From assembly GCA_035610365.1 (NCBI GenBank), contig CM069435.1, positions 8,520,001 to 8,584,000 of the forward strand: 64,000 nt of DNA, given 5' to 3'. Shown here one piece after another: positions 10,770-22,169 of this stretch. The notes beneath the pieces are model-generated. The model saw only the letters and a program-made list of their open reading frames with translations. It searched no databases and was not told the origin of the DNA. This stretch comes from Aquatica leii (Eukaryota; Arthropoda; Insecta; Coleoptera; Lampyridae). Each line of letters starts with the position of its first letter. The first letter of the stretch is position 1. Position numbers and translations under genes: made by a program.

Positions 10770-11479
10770 TAGCTGTTACAGCTTTGTAACTCAAACAGAC
10801 ACGTGACTAGATGGATTTAAAGATTGCAAAAGCCATCGTAAAGTTGACAACAATTTATGACAATCGAAAAAAAATTAATGCCTTAAAAACCGCTTTGGTT
10901 AATGACATATAAGTCAAAACAAGTGGAACGTAAACAGGAGAATAATCCCGAATTAAAACTTTTTTTGAACTAAATATCAAACGTCTAACAACTAGCTTGG
11001 TAAGAAGTGATTGATTTGAACAAAACCGTCAAAGCATCCTTACTCAATATAACGAGAGTCTTTAAAAGTAAAAAAAAGCATAAGATTGATGGCAGAGCTA
11101 TCTCATAGTATAAAGTACTATGTATGAGGAATAAATGTAAATAGCTATAAAAGTGGCACACGCTGTAACGCGATTTTACACCCGCGTAATTTAAAATAGT
11201 TTTGAATACATCTGCGGAATAAAAATACAACGTAAAAAACATTGAGGTTAAAGCAATGTCAATGTAATTGTACAAATGCCAGCAGAATCAACTACTGGAC
11301 GACCGTTTTGCTCTTTAGGAACTCATCAGCAATATAGAGTGTATCTCTAATGTAATTCCCACAATTGCATCAGCAAACCATATAGCTTATGTATACATAC
11401 GATGGGTATAGCCATTAGCAAAAGATTGATGACAGAGCCATCTCATAGTATAAAGTACATAGTACTTATACCATAAGAT
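10770..11479. other. Spacer with a 37-bp direct repeat
   Basis: No gene was recognised. A 37-bp block, AAGATTGATGRCAGAGCYATCTCATAGTATAAAGTAC, occurs at 11082-11118 and again at 11422-11458 with two mismatches. The second copy adjoins the 5' truncation of the Jockey-like LINE, so the pair could be a long target duplication or a small local rearrangement. Confidence 0.5.
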
Positions 11480-13565
11480 GGCTTCCATTTAAGAGAATCA
11501 AACCAATCTTAAAGAAGAATGATTTTATACCATAATACCAGTTTAGGTTTAGACAAAAACATACTGCAATAGAACAAGTCCGCAAAATAGGTAATAAAAT
11601 CAATAAAGCATGCAAAGAGAAATATTACTGTTCTGCGGCGTTTATTGTTCAAGATCAAGATAAAACTTACGCACTAGTACCAATTCATAAAATTCTGTTT
11701 AATCAACAGACATTTCTAGGTGTTGTCTCAAAGAGCAATCACAAAATTTGGCGTACTACAAGTACACTAAGATCAATTTTTTATGTACTATACTCAGCAG
11801 ACATAGCACCACCATGTTTGCAGACGACTCTGTAATCTTTGCAACCTACGAAATCAAAAACAACAAACTTACAAAATTTCCTTAATAAAATGCAAAATTT
11901 CTTACGAATTGGCTAATAAAAACAAATGAAGTCAATTCACACAAGTTACATTTACACTCAAAAGAAAACATTCTATCTAGTTACACATAACAATATCCCA
12001 CGTCCACAATCGCAAAACGTTAGATACGTTGGCATAAATCTTGATCGCAAATTAACGTGTAGGAAACACGTTTTAAACAAAAGAAAACAACTGTTAAAAC
12101 GCAAATCCAAATTATCTCTGTATAACAAGGTACTGCGTTACAAGCTTCTAGTAATTTACAAACCTGGCACGGTCAGATCGCTGTAGTATTAAAACAATAC
12201 CTATCGGGGAGGTCCAAGTGAGTTTATTTTAATGGGCGCCACATCTGGTCTCTCAGATACAGCTCTTTTTAGATCAGCACAGGCGGCTCGAAGCTTGTAT
12301 TAAATTTTAACGTTCGTAAAGCTGGAGTAATCAAAAAAAGAAATTAAATTATTAACATTAATTGTACCTACAATACGCTCAAATCGTAAGTGCAATAGTC
12401 AAGACAAACAAATTATTTAAAAAAATTCACATTAACCATAATGATTGACGGTTGACGTATCAGCATGCAATAGCAATTTAACTTAGTCTACTAGTAATAA
12501 GAACCAAGCAAATGTGATTCGTGAGAAGCACCGTGGTGACAGCGAATAGTTAAAATCAAAATTTGACTTACAGAGATCCAGGTTGATTTTCAGAAAACGT
12601 TTTCCTACTAACATCCTGTAATCAAACTAACTAAAAATAATCCTGTTCACCTGGTGATTCACAAACTCTGCAACAGGTAAAAAGTAACATCTATAAAGGA
12701 TAAGACAACCGAAGCGTATCGTATGCACTTTTGTCCAAGGTGGTATTAATTAAATCTCCATTGCCTCTGAATAAAAATATTAATCGCATCCGCCTTGTCT
12801 AGGAGTAATTGTAGATTCGATGCTTTCTCTTAGAACTTTTCCACTATTGATGGATAAACTTTTACAGACAAATAAACCCACATTTGAGAGGTAGCACGTG
12901 GCGCTAAGGAAACGACATGGAAATTACTTTTAATTCAAAAAAAGATAGAAAAAACTTACTCTGTGTTAAATAAATTAACTAATTACAAATATTTTCACGA
13001 TACATCGTGCCACAGCAGGTGGATGTTTTAAGAAATCACGATTCACCCAAGCATATTTTATGTACCGAACAAAGTGAAAGTAAAATGACAACTTTTCCGT
13101 TTACTCGAACAAAAGGGATCAACGATGCTCAATAGATGGCGTCGAGAAATGGAAGAGTAATTTCAATACAACCTACCAACAACAACAACCAACAATATAC
13201 AAAGCAGCACAATTTAAATTTACAGCATGTAACAACTGCTGTACAAAACTATGTTAAAGTTTATATAAACATATGGATTGCAACTATAAGGGATTACTAG
13301 TAACTCCAATCTAGAGATACTGCAGAGATTTCAATCCAAAACTTTGCGGGTAATTGCCAACGCACTATAGTAGATATGTTAAAAACAAAATCATCTATCG
13401 AGACCTTTGAGTTAAACTAGTAAAAAAAATAGTAAAATGCGCGAGTGCAAAATAGCTCAATCGCTTTTAAAGTCGCACAAACATTCTGTTAGAACAGCAA
13501 TGCATAAGCCTCTAAACACTTCTATTGTATTAATTACCAGTTTTCCGATTGTAAATAAATAATCA
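11480..13565 (+). mobile_element. Jockey-like LINE, 5'-truncated, split by a solo LTR
   Basis: Plus-strand frames show RT motifs of a Jockey-type ORF2: YQFRFRQKHTAIEQV with KINKACKEKYYCSAAF near 11535-11640, then YVGINLDRKLTCRKH near 12020-12070. After the inserted LTR the reading continues with LLYKTMLKFI, then TYG, and SNSNLEILQRFQSKTLRVIAN near 13290-13360, the typical C-terminal block. The catalytic FADD-type region is disrupted, and there are several stops and frameshifts. The 3' end near 13565 is A-rich but not sharply defined. Removing 12136-13234 and one ACTG copy gives the continuous reading NKVLLYK, which confirms the LTR insertion. Confidence 0.78.
12136..13234 (-). mobile_element. 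Solo LTR, family 1, copy 2
   Basis: This is the reverse-oriented relative of 885-2147, about 1.1 kb long and flanked by the 4-bp direct repeat ACTG (12132-12135 and 13235-13238). It shares with copy 1 the TGTTAC start, the stretch GTAGGAAAACGTTTTCTGAAA, the TGGCGCC motif and the GAAGCTTGTA end. It sits in the Jockey-like LINE. No internal region is attached. Confidence 0.82.
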
Positions 13566-14335
13566 AAAAGAATTCCGTTCGACAAGCGAGCGCGCATGAG
13601 AGCGCATATTATCCCCGCTTAAACTTGTTTCTGTTTCTTCGAACCGTTCGTTATAAAACTGAGCCCGCAACGGCAAAACGCCATTTTTAGTTAGAGCTCA
13701 ATCCGAAAAGGAGTCGAAGAGCAGCCAGCCGAACCAGCAAGGTATGCCGGTTTAAGTCCGAGAGATACCATTCCCCCGTCTACCCTTCCCTAATCCTCCT
13801 TACCGCGCGTTGTATTCGTAGTGTCGGGCTATGGTCTGCGCAATACGCCGTCAACACCAGGTTTAAGTAACGTGTTAAGAAATTTTCGTAAGGTTACTTG
13901 TTCCACTCTATTCTTTACCAGGCGTTGTATTTGTAGTGTTGGGTTTTGGCCTGGGTAATACGCCGTCAACACCAGGTTTAAGTGCCGTGTTGAGAGAGTT
14001 TTGTGCTTGCTCCACTCTAAGTTTCATTTCTTTACCGATTATCGCTTAACCGTCATTATTTCCTTTTGTTCATTTAACTTGGTTTTCGTCTTCCGTTTTA
14101 AAAAGTAAAATAAAATTGTTTTATTTACTGCTGTCTTTTATTTCTGTAGCCTAGCGTTTTTAAGACCGCTCAAATCCCTAGACAACCGTGTCTTCAGTGC
14201 AATTACCCGGACAACACCTTCTAACAGGAGAGTAAACTCTTCGAACAAGTCTGTCGCCCAAAAACCGTACCGTTCTCTTAGCTTTCTATTTCAGATAAAC
14301 CTGCCGTCCGGAGTAAGCGTCACAGTATGTATAAG
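13566..14335 (+). mobile_element. LTR-like block with a promoter-like core
   Basis: This stretch is clearly GC-richer than its surroundings. A TATAAAA box near 13653 is followed about 30 bp on by a GAGCTCAATC-type start region and a donor-like CAAGGTATG near 13738-13746. Further on are an AATAAA-like site near 14110 and pyrimidine-rich sequence. This resembles the U3-R-U5 arrangement of a BEL/Pao or Gypsy LTR, but I could not find a clean TG..CA pair with flanking duplication. Treat it as a fossil of uncertain limits. A 115-bp tandem repeat lies inside it. Confidence 0.4.
13807..14036. repeat. 115-bp tandem duplication in the LTR-like block
   Basis: Two units (13807-13921 and 13922-14036) both start GCGTTGTATTYGTAGTGTYGGG, share AATACGCCGTCAACACCAGG, and end before a TTTACC. 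They differ by scattered substitutions. Such duplications are common in LTR regulatory regions. Confidence 0.85.
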
Positions 14336-16092
14336 TAATTTTTAAGAAAGCTGGTAGCAATCTACTGAGAAAGCATCCCTTATGTATTAATATTGTAAAT
14401 TTAGCAAATTTATTTACTGCTCAGTAGAGCAGATTGTACCAAATTTTAAATCAAAATTATTTAAAAGATTAATGCATTATAAAATTCTAAATTTAGCAAG
14501 AGTTAGAATTCAACAAACGTATGTTGAAATTTTCGAAATACTTATTTGTCAGATAACAAAATGAGGTAAAAGTTGTTGTTGAATATAAATTTAAACTTTG
14601 TACCACAACGCAGCTATAACTATTAAATAGGTCAAAAAATATACAATAATAATTGAATTACATTTTATACAGGTAATTATAAAAATTGCATACAAGAAAA
14701 ATAGTTATAATTATTTCTAAAAAAATCTGATGCAAAACAAAATGATTTGAGTTAGTCGGTCTGCAAAGTGTAATTAACATTAATAAATGTATTAATTATT
14801 AGTTCTTAGTTTGCGACTAATAAAATATAAGTGGTATATTAAGATAAGTACTAAATTCTTAATTATTATCTTATTAAGTCTTAATATTACGTAATGACCA
14901 ACGTAAGGTGGTCACTAAGAAGCACTGATATGCAAATCCGTTAGGCAACAATTTATAAAGATTAGTATACCATAGAATCTTAAGAGAAAAATGATGTTTT
15001 ATAACATTATAAAACTAACAGTACCCATGCTTGATTGCAGTTTAGATCAAATAGAGTGGAGGACAAATCAAAACATATTATCAATCGTCTTCTAAAGGAT
15101 AAGTGTTCAAGTGTCTGCAGTTAATTCATTGTGTTGTGTTTCAGTTAGAATAAACCTAATTAAAACAAATGTATAAACGTATTAATAAAGACAAATCAAA
15201 TTTAAGCGCAGTATGATAATATCAAAAGCTTTTTATAAAAACTACCATTTTGTCCAAAAAATAATAAATTGATTTCATTTTATTAAACTTAACAAACAGC
15301 AATATAATTAAGAATTCTTTAAAAGACCAAAACTGTGCAAATTATTTGCACTTTACAAGTTTTGGGTTTTAAGAAATTTGTCAGAAAATATTAAATCAAT
15401 TTTGTATTGAACGCTCTTTTCAGTTTAAATAATTTTTGTTTAGTAAAAAAAAAGTATTTTTTGGGTAGGTTGAAAAATTTAAACCAAGATGTGTTTAAAA
15501 AAATGACTGCAAATGTTTGTGCATAGCATAAAAAGTAGTCTTATTTTTGTAATTATTGAGTTTGATTTAAAAACAAAATCCAATTGAATTGCAGAATTTA
15601 TAAACAGCGCACTTGTCTTGTTGACACGTGTTAACACATGTTATAAAATATAAATATTTAATCGTTATATTAAATAGACCCGTACATGATGTACAATCGC
15701 CTTCAACCAAAATGACAAATGACCAAATGCAACTTGCGCTACATTATTTAAATTCAGAGGCGTAGCTACATATACAGCGCCTTGGAGCAAATAAGATCTG
15801 TACTCTTCCTTTTTTTCTTAAAAATGTTCCAATAAAATTCTATATTTTCTAATCTTTATTTTTTAATTTCAGTTTTAAACATTATTTAACGACGATTGAT
15901 TTAAAATTATTAGTTATCTGACATATTCACACAGTAATATTGAATTATAATACATGATTATGTTATAAACTACATTAAGACATTTACAAATCTTAAAACA
16001 GTTAATCGGTCAATTAATTTACCCAGATCAAGTTGACCAGCAATTAATTTTTCCATTCATATTGAGGCCAAAGATTTAAGACGGGATTAAGA
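14336..16092. other. AT-rich spacer, nothing recognised
   Basis: No open frame of note, RNA gene or clear repeat boundary. A loose inverted pair (CAATCTACTGAG near 14357 and CTCAGTAGAGCAGATTG near 14418) could form a hairpin, but nothing ties it to a function. Confidence 0.4.
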
Positions 16093-17162
16093 TGTAACGT
16101 CCCGTTAGAGTTCATTACATTAAAATTCAATTTTACATTCGTTTATTTTCTGCAACTAATATTGCACGTAAATTTATTCAGTTTGGCAACGTCGCGTTGT
16201 TTCAAATCAACCTGGGTTATAGAGCTTAAGCTGGCACTTCCGTTTGAACCATCTTTGGTATTTCACGTGAGTGATGCAAGGAAGACAAATTTTCTTAATT
16301 ATGGCGTAAAAACGCATACAATTTAATTTTTATTTATTCCATCTAATTGCTGGTGAGTTTACCTTTCTTTTGATATAATTTTTCTATTGAATTTAACATT
16401 TTTAGTGATTTCACAATGTTACGCAATATAATTAGACAAAGGAATTTGTTTCAAGGCCGTTGCTAGATGCAGTGTAAGTACATCATGTCATTTAAAAAAC
16501 CATTCTAATTATTTATATTTAGGTTTTTTTCTGGATCTTTTCTTTTTACTGGGTCTTTTATTTTATTTTGGTTTTTACTGGATTTTTCCGTTATTGGATT
16601 TATACATTGGTTTTATTCCTGCTGTTGTTGAAGAATCTTATCACTTCAACCAAAAATAGAAGATATACGATAACGTCATATCATATGGTGAGTCAACTGG
16701 AATTATGTTACTACATTTTACATTTACATTTATTCAATTGTGTTATTAAAACTTTTCGGGGTACATACTCGATAACAAATTAACCGTTTACTATTTCTGC
16801 ATTTAATATCAATTAATAATTAAGTATAAGATTTTATGCTTTTTATTCATCACCAATTTAAAGGTGGTTGGCGCCCTAATATTTTATTATATTATACTGT
16901 TTTATTCTAAATATTGTTTTAACCCAAACATTTTATTTCTAATATGTTTAATTCAAATATTGTTCATTTTTCTTTAATGTAAATAGTGTATTATGTTATA
17001 GTTAATAAATTAAAGGAGTTCACGTCTTCGTATTTATTTTCATTCAAGCTCACACCCAGAGGTCTGTGTCTCCGATTGCTGCCGTGGTAAAATGATTATT
17101 TTTGCTTTTATTAAATGTATTTTCAATTTTATTATACGTTTTTTATTTAATTTTTTATTACA
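16093..17162 (+). mobile_element. Solo LTR, family 2, copy B
   Basis: It starts TGTAACGTCCCG, ends TTTTTTATTACA, and is flanked by a perfect 4-bp direct repeat AAGA (16089-16092 and 17163-17166). The length of 1070 bp is close to the 1079 bp of its relative in the piggyBac. TGTAA..TTACA termini and a 4-bp duplication indicate a Gypsy-like integrase. Short open frames inside (for example at 16568-16783) are not genes. Confidence 0.88.
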
Positions 17163-17499
17163 AAGACATACTGCTTCGTAAATATCTTTTGGGAGAGACT
17201 GGGGTGTGAATTAAGAGTAATTCAGCAACTTCGCGTATAGAAGTAATTTGTCTTAATTGAATAAAAAAACACATTTTGAATCTTATTAATTGTGGTCCAA
17301 AACTAAAAGAAATATCTGAAGAATAAGCCAATTTCAACAATTTGGAATCAACTAAAATAGTTTCATCAGATGATGCGACAAGATATACTAGCAATAAACA
17401 TTTAAAAAGTCTACTTACTGTACGCACGGATTTAAATTTAATATTTAATTGATTATATACTATGTCCTAAGATAAGACTTATACCCTATTACATTTAAG

Positions 17500-17755
17500 C
17501 TATTTTCAGAAAAGAAATTCGGAAAATTAAGTAATAAATTCGACGCAAGAGATAGTTCCAAGCAGTTCTAATCAACCAGAATCAGAAATAAGTGTCATGA
17601 CTAATACCTTTGCGCCCAAGCTTACAACAGTACTTTTGTCTACAGCTGTGGTACACATTAAAGATATGAGAGGCAACTTTCAAACCGCACGTGTGCTCAT
17701 CGATTCGGGTATTATGGCAAACTTTATTTCGGAATCATGTCTACATAAATAAAAT
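17500..17755 (+). mobile_element. BEL/Pao fragment around the protease
   Basis: A short plus-strand reading contains the BEL/Pao pattern KLTTVLLSTAVVHIKD followed by ARVLIDSG, the aspartic protease active-site segment, and then ANFISE. Only this piece is recognisable and it is a broken fossil. It is not the internal part of the neighbouring solo LTR, because that LTR has its own flanking duplication. The stretch between them (17163-17499) holds an open minus-strand frame of 89 codons that I do not recognise. Confidence 0.65.
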
Positions 17756-17859
17756 ATCGTTTTATTAATTGTGTACTAAGTATATGGTTCATTCAGTTTA
17801 GGTTTTTAAAAACAATTTTTCTATATTTTTTAGTAATGGTAACAAATAAAAAATTATCA

Positions 17860-18330
17860 AATTAGATACTATTGTAAAAGAAAGAAGAAGCATTAGGAAA
17901 TGTGATTGAGTAAGGAATGATTATTACGTATAGATGCCATTACGATTGAATGAACAGCTTTAAGCAATAGTGACAAGTTAGCAACGTTGGCAATTCTGTT
18001 ATATATAAATAGAATAAGTGGGCCAGTTTAACAACAGTTGAACGACAGTTTTTATTGGCAGTTTTAACAAGAGTTTTAATAACGAGTTGCTAACAATTAA
18101 TGTCATAGTTAAGAGTAATGGTTGTGTTAAATAATTAAAGGGTGAATTTGTCAGTTAATGTAATCGTAATAATAAAAATAAAAGAAAATTTAAATAAAGT
18201 GCCTCGTATGTCACCGCTACAACATTGTAACATTACCCACGTTACATCTGCAATTAACTTAGCTGACACCATGGAATCAAACGAGATCATTTAAACCCCG
18301 CATAGAAAGTGATCTAGTGATAAAAAACAG
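17860..18330 (+). mobile_element. Possible LTR and leader relic
   Basis: A TATATAAATAG box near 18000 is followed by AATAAAGTGCC near 18195 and a TTACCCACGTTACA stretch. A short ATG-led reading (MESNE) starts near 18270. The order TATA, AATAAA, then leader resembles the end of an insect LTR, but no second LTR, primer-binding site match or duplication could be shown. Low confidence. Confidence 0.25.
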
Positions 18331-20599
18331 TTGGTGGCCTCAAATGAGACGCAACTGGCACAAAATAGAACGAAGTAAAAGCAAGAAACATATGTGTATC
18401 ACAAAATAGACTGAAAAGACCAGAAACGGAAACAAATATAGTAAATTAAATGATACTAAAACCAAAAAGCGATTTAGATTATCATTGAGATTACATAATC
18501 GAAATGTAATTTATGTACAGTATTTTTGTGGTAAAAACAATATCAAAAGATAATTCTAAAAATAAACGTGTTTTAGTTTATGACATTTTTCATTTTATTG
18601 TTACTTATTTTGTAAAATATATTTTTAATCGCTCATATCTTTACAGTGTCACATTGGACTATCTATTAAGTTTTTTTTACAGAAATGTCATAACTTTTTA
18701 ATAAATCCTATCTTTGCGAATGGTAATTGTCAGAAACGTCAAAATCATTAGTTGAAAGTGTTTGTATGCATATCTGGCTTGACTTTTTAATGTATAATTT
18801 TGTGATAAATGCAAATGTTGATTTAAAGTCAAGCTTCGTTTAGAGTTAGTTAAGTTAGTTTTTGTAAGAATGTCAGAAACAATTTTTACATAAACGCAAT
18901 TTTCTCTCTTACAGTGTGGACATTTTATGCGATACTAATGATACAGAATGTACAATTAAATTACAATTTAAAAAATGATTAAAAATTAAAATCCAAATTC
19001 TATAAATAAAAATTGTTAATGTTCAAAAACCCTTATTGGTTACTAGCAAAACGTCAATTGTCAGTATTTAATAGAACCTACGTAGAATTTAAGATAAACG
19101 AAATAAGAATAAGCACTTTGCTCAAATTGATGATATAAAATTTTTATCTTATGTAATTACAGCGCTGCATTCAAGTTCTTTTGTGAAACGAACGACTCCT
19201 TCTTTCGTACTTTAATACCATTAAGCTCTTCGTGCTACTAGCACTTTAACTGTAGGTGTAAAATGGTGTTATTTTACTAGTGCACCTCAATGTATGTCTT
19301 AATTTATTAATGTACTTAAGTTTATCTTTACAGTAAACAGTTTTTTAACTGCAGTTTTTTATTATGTATTTTGCTGTCGACGTATATTAAAAACAACTGT
19401 AAACTTAAACAAAATTGTATACTGAATAACATATAGATAAAATTAATTCAATTTAAAAACTTTAAAATAAAATAATTACTATACGTCTAGAAAAGTTAAC
19501 AAACAATTTTATACGTATATTGATGGATTTTGTAAAAAAAACTTAATCTAAATATAAAGTACCTTAAGTGTATTTACTTGCAACACACGACTTTAGTAGA
19601 CAACCCGAAAACAAACAAAAAAAAAACCTTATAAATAATACATCTTTAAAAAGTAATTTTTTTAAAATATAATCAATACAAGTTTTTATTATTAATGAAA
19701 GAAAGTAAATGAATAATTGGAAAAAATTAATTTTGTCGGTATTGATTTAACAGCCAGTATAATAAATATTTAGATCTGCACACTTCGAAATTTACTAAAT
19801 AAATTCCAATATTTTCAATACCTGGGTAATAAGAAACGTGTATTTCTGTTAATAAAAACGATTAAGATTAATGTTCAAAATACTAGTCACACATGAAAAG
19901 ATTAATGTCTTTGGCAATATACCCATTTTAAACTAAAAAAAAACACACAACTAAAACACAAATTTTTTTTCTCGTTATATTAACGTGTTGGTCATTTTTA
20001 AGTATTTTAAACTTTGCATTTATTATACAGAAATGATCCTGTTAGTATATTAATTTTTTTCCGTCGACCTTTTGTTAATACCAATAATAATATATCAGAA
20101 ATAATTCGTTAATGATCCCTATTAATAAACAATTTTGTATAACAACCAATGAAATCGTTAACAACCGTTTTACTAACATACGATCAACAGAAAAACTAAC
20201 TCGACTGTTAATCGGCGATAAATAACCTCAACAATATTAACGCGTTTGCTTGCTACACTTGCTCACGATGTTAAAATGTTTTAACTATTAATCGCATTAA
20301 CAACCATGTTAAATAACTTTGTTTTGTTCTTTATACTAACCTCGCTCTTTTAAGGATTAACATATCTCGATAACCATATGTGCATTATATTAACAAACAT
20401 TATAACCGTTTAGATACAAATTTTGTTATCTATGAACGTTTTTGTGTTTGTGTCATACTTTAATCTGCTAATTTTTGTACTGTAAAAAAGTGAGTGTTAC
20501 TAACATTCTCTTGGTACAAATCTAAATAACTTTAAAAAAATGTTTAAGGTATACAATATGATTATCCCAACCTAAACAATTAAGTCAGACGCCTTAGCA
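18331..20599. other. AT-rich spacer, nothing recognised
   Basis: Long low-complexity sequence with only short chance frames, such as 18513-18701. No homology that I recognise, no tRNA-like B-box and no terminal repeats. Confidence 0.45.
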
Positions 20600-20765
20600 G
20601 AACAAGTATACAACAGTGCAAACATACCGAAAAATCCATCGACGAACGCGATCGCGGTCGAAAATTACGTCGCGGTTCAGGTCGTGGTTTAGACTGCAAA
20701 TACATCGAAGATGCATTGATCAGCAAAATTTATGTCGCGGTTGCGATTGCTGCATAGTAATAATA
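20600..20765. other. Short GC-rich island of unknown nature
   Basis: About 165 bp rich in CG dinucleotides, with recurring GTCGCGGTT-type words (ACGTCGCGGTTCAGG, TATGTCGCGGTTGCG), set in otherwise very AT-rich DNA. It looks like the terminal part of some inserted element or an exon scrap. No family was recognised. Confidence 0.3.
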
Positions 20766-20919
20766 ATAAATTATTTTGTGTTTGTAATTTAACTTAAAAT
20801 GACAAACGCAAAAAAGCAGCGTGAGATAAAATTATGCAAAACAACTTCTACGCACATGTTAACTGCTCCTTAACTTAATAGAGAAAGTAAATTTATTTTT
20901 ATCTATCTAGGTATCTAGG

Positions 20920-22140
20920 AAAGAAATTCGCTGAAAAAGAAAGCGAGACAACATCAAATATAGCAACGTACAATTGTAGATCCATATTATGCGAAAAACA
21001 GTTAGAAGCTCTAGAAAATGAGTTCAAAAGAATGACATAATTGGTCTATCAGAAGTAAGAAGAAAAGGAAGCGGTATGTTTACTCTGCAAACGGGAAATA
21101 CATTATTTTACATGGGAAATGATACTGAAAGCCAAAAAAGAGTCGGTTCTGATAAAAAACGTTTAGTTGTAAAACTAGAGACATTAAAAGGTATATCAGA
21201 CAGAGTGCATAGAACACATAAAAGTAATTCAAAAATTCGCTCCTACATTAAACCATCCTGATGATGAAGTAGAAGCTATCTATAAACAAACAAATGCCGC
21301 TATAAAAAAGATAAATGCCCAGTATTCTAATAGGAAATGGAAGATTTTAATGCCATACTAGAGCAAGAATTAGATTAACATTAGAATGTCTTCCGGGTTT
21401 GGACCGTGTCATAGTTACAACCGAAGCTGCCAACGTTTTGCCCACTTTCGTAAGGGACTTCATCAGGGCGTAAGATAAATTTTACTACAGGTCACAAGAT
21501 AGATTTTGATAATGTTTCGTTGATTGCCAAATCTCCATTCTTTTTCAACAGGAAATTCCGAGAAAGCATAGAAATCATCAAACACTCCAATAACTTCAAT
21601 CGCGATCATGGTTTCGAACTATCCCCTCTTTGGTTCCCGGTTATTAGTCATTTATCAAAAACACGCCCCCTAGCAACCGTAACCCAATCAGGGTCGAGCT
21701 TAACCACCCGTGACGATCCTTTCCTTTTAAATACGGAGACTATTTCTTCTTAAGTCACTTCTACGGGGTTTAGAATCTGGCTTGGTTCACAAGTTGATTA
21801 CCTAACTCGGTAGTGGTTCTTTGTTAGATTTTCGTTTGCTTTGTCAGGTTATCGTTTTTTTTTCTTACCTTTTCAGAGTTTGGTTATGGCTTGTTTCACA
21901 AGTGGATAACCTAACTTTTGAGAAGTTCTTGGTTAGATTTCGATTGCTTGTTTGAGTTTTGTGATTTATCTTACGCCCTGATGAAGCCCCTTGCGAAAGT
22001 GGGCGGAACGTTGGCAGCTTCGGTTGCAACTATGACACGGTTCAAACCCGGAAGACATTCTATTGTTAGTATAGAAGCCTTCGCTATTACAAGAATTAGA
22101 TTATTCTGGAACATCTATCGGAATGAAATGAAAGAGCACA
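20920..22140 (+). mobile_element. RTE-like LINE endonuclease fragment, split by a Penelope-like insert
   Basis: Plus-strand reading IATYNCRSILCEKQLEALEN, then IGLSEVRRKGSG, then LFYMGNDTESQ, KGISDRVHR and DDEVEAIYKQTNAAIKKIN matches the apurinic endonuclease domain of RTE-type LINEs (the group often annotated as craniofacial development protein 2-like). Frameshifts occur after KRMT and near RSYIKPS. The DFNAI motif near 21345 is the last clear endonuclease box. The copy is interrupted at 21378-22089. The flank from 22104 to about 22140 is assigned to it only because of the flanking duplication. Confidence 0.72.
21378..22089 (+). mobile_element. Penelope-like element, 5'-truncated, with inverted-repeat tails
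   Basis: The insert is flanked by a 14-bp direct repeat CAAGAATTAGATTA (21364-21377 and 22090-22103). Its two edges are inverted repeats of about 100 bp. The left is 21383-21483, starting GAATGTCTTCCGGGTTTGGACC. The right is 21962-22061, ending GGTTCAAACCCGGAAGACATTC. Between them the plus strand reads NRKFRESIEIIKHSNNFNRD near 21547-21606, the conserved end of the GIY-YIG endonuclease of Penelope-like elements, and closes at a stop at 21753. An inverted tail repeat plus 5' truncation is a known outcome of Penelope-type retroposition. Confidence 0.8.
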
Positions 22141-22169
22141 TCTTATGTTCGCGTTTCATCTGAATCAGA

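Noticed and set aside
17158-17427. 89-codon minus-strand frame next to the solo LTR
   Set aside because: It begins by overlapping the LTR end, and no motif was recognised. Not enough support for a gene.
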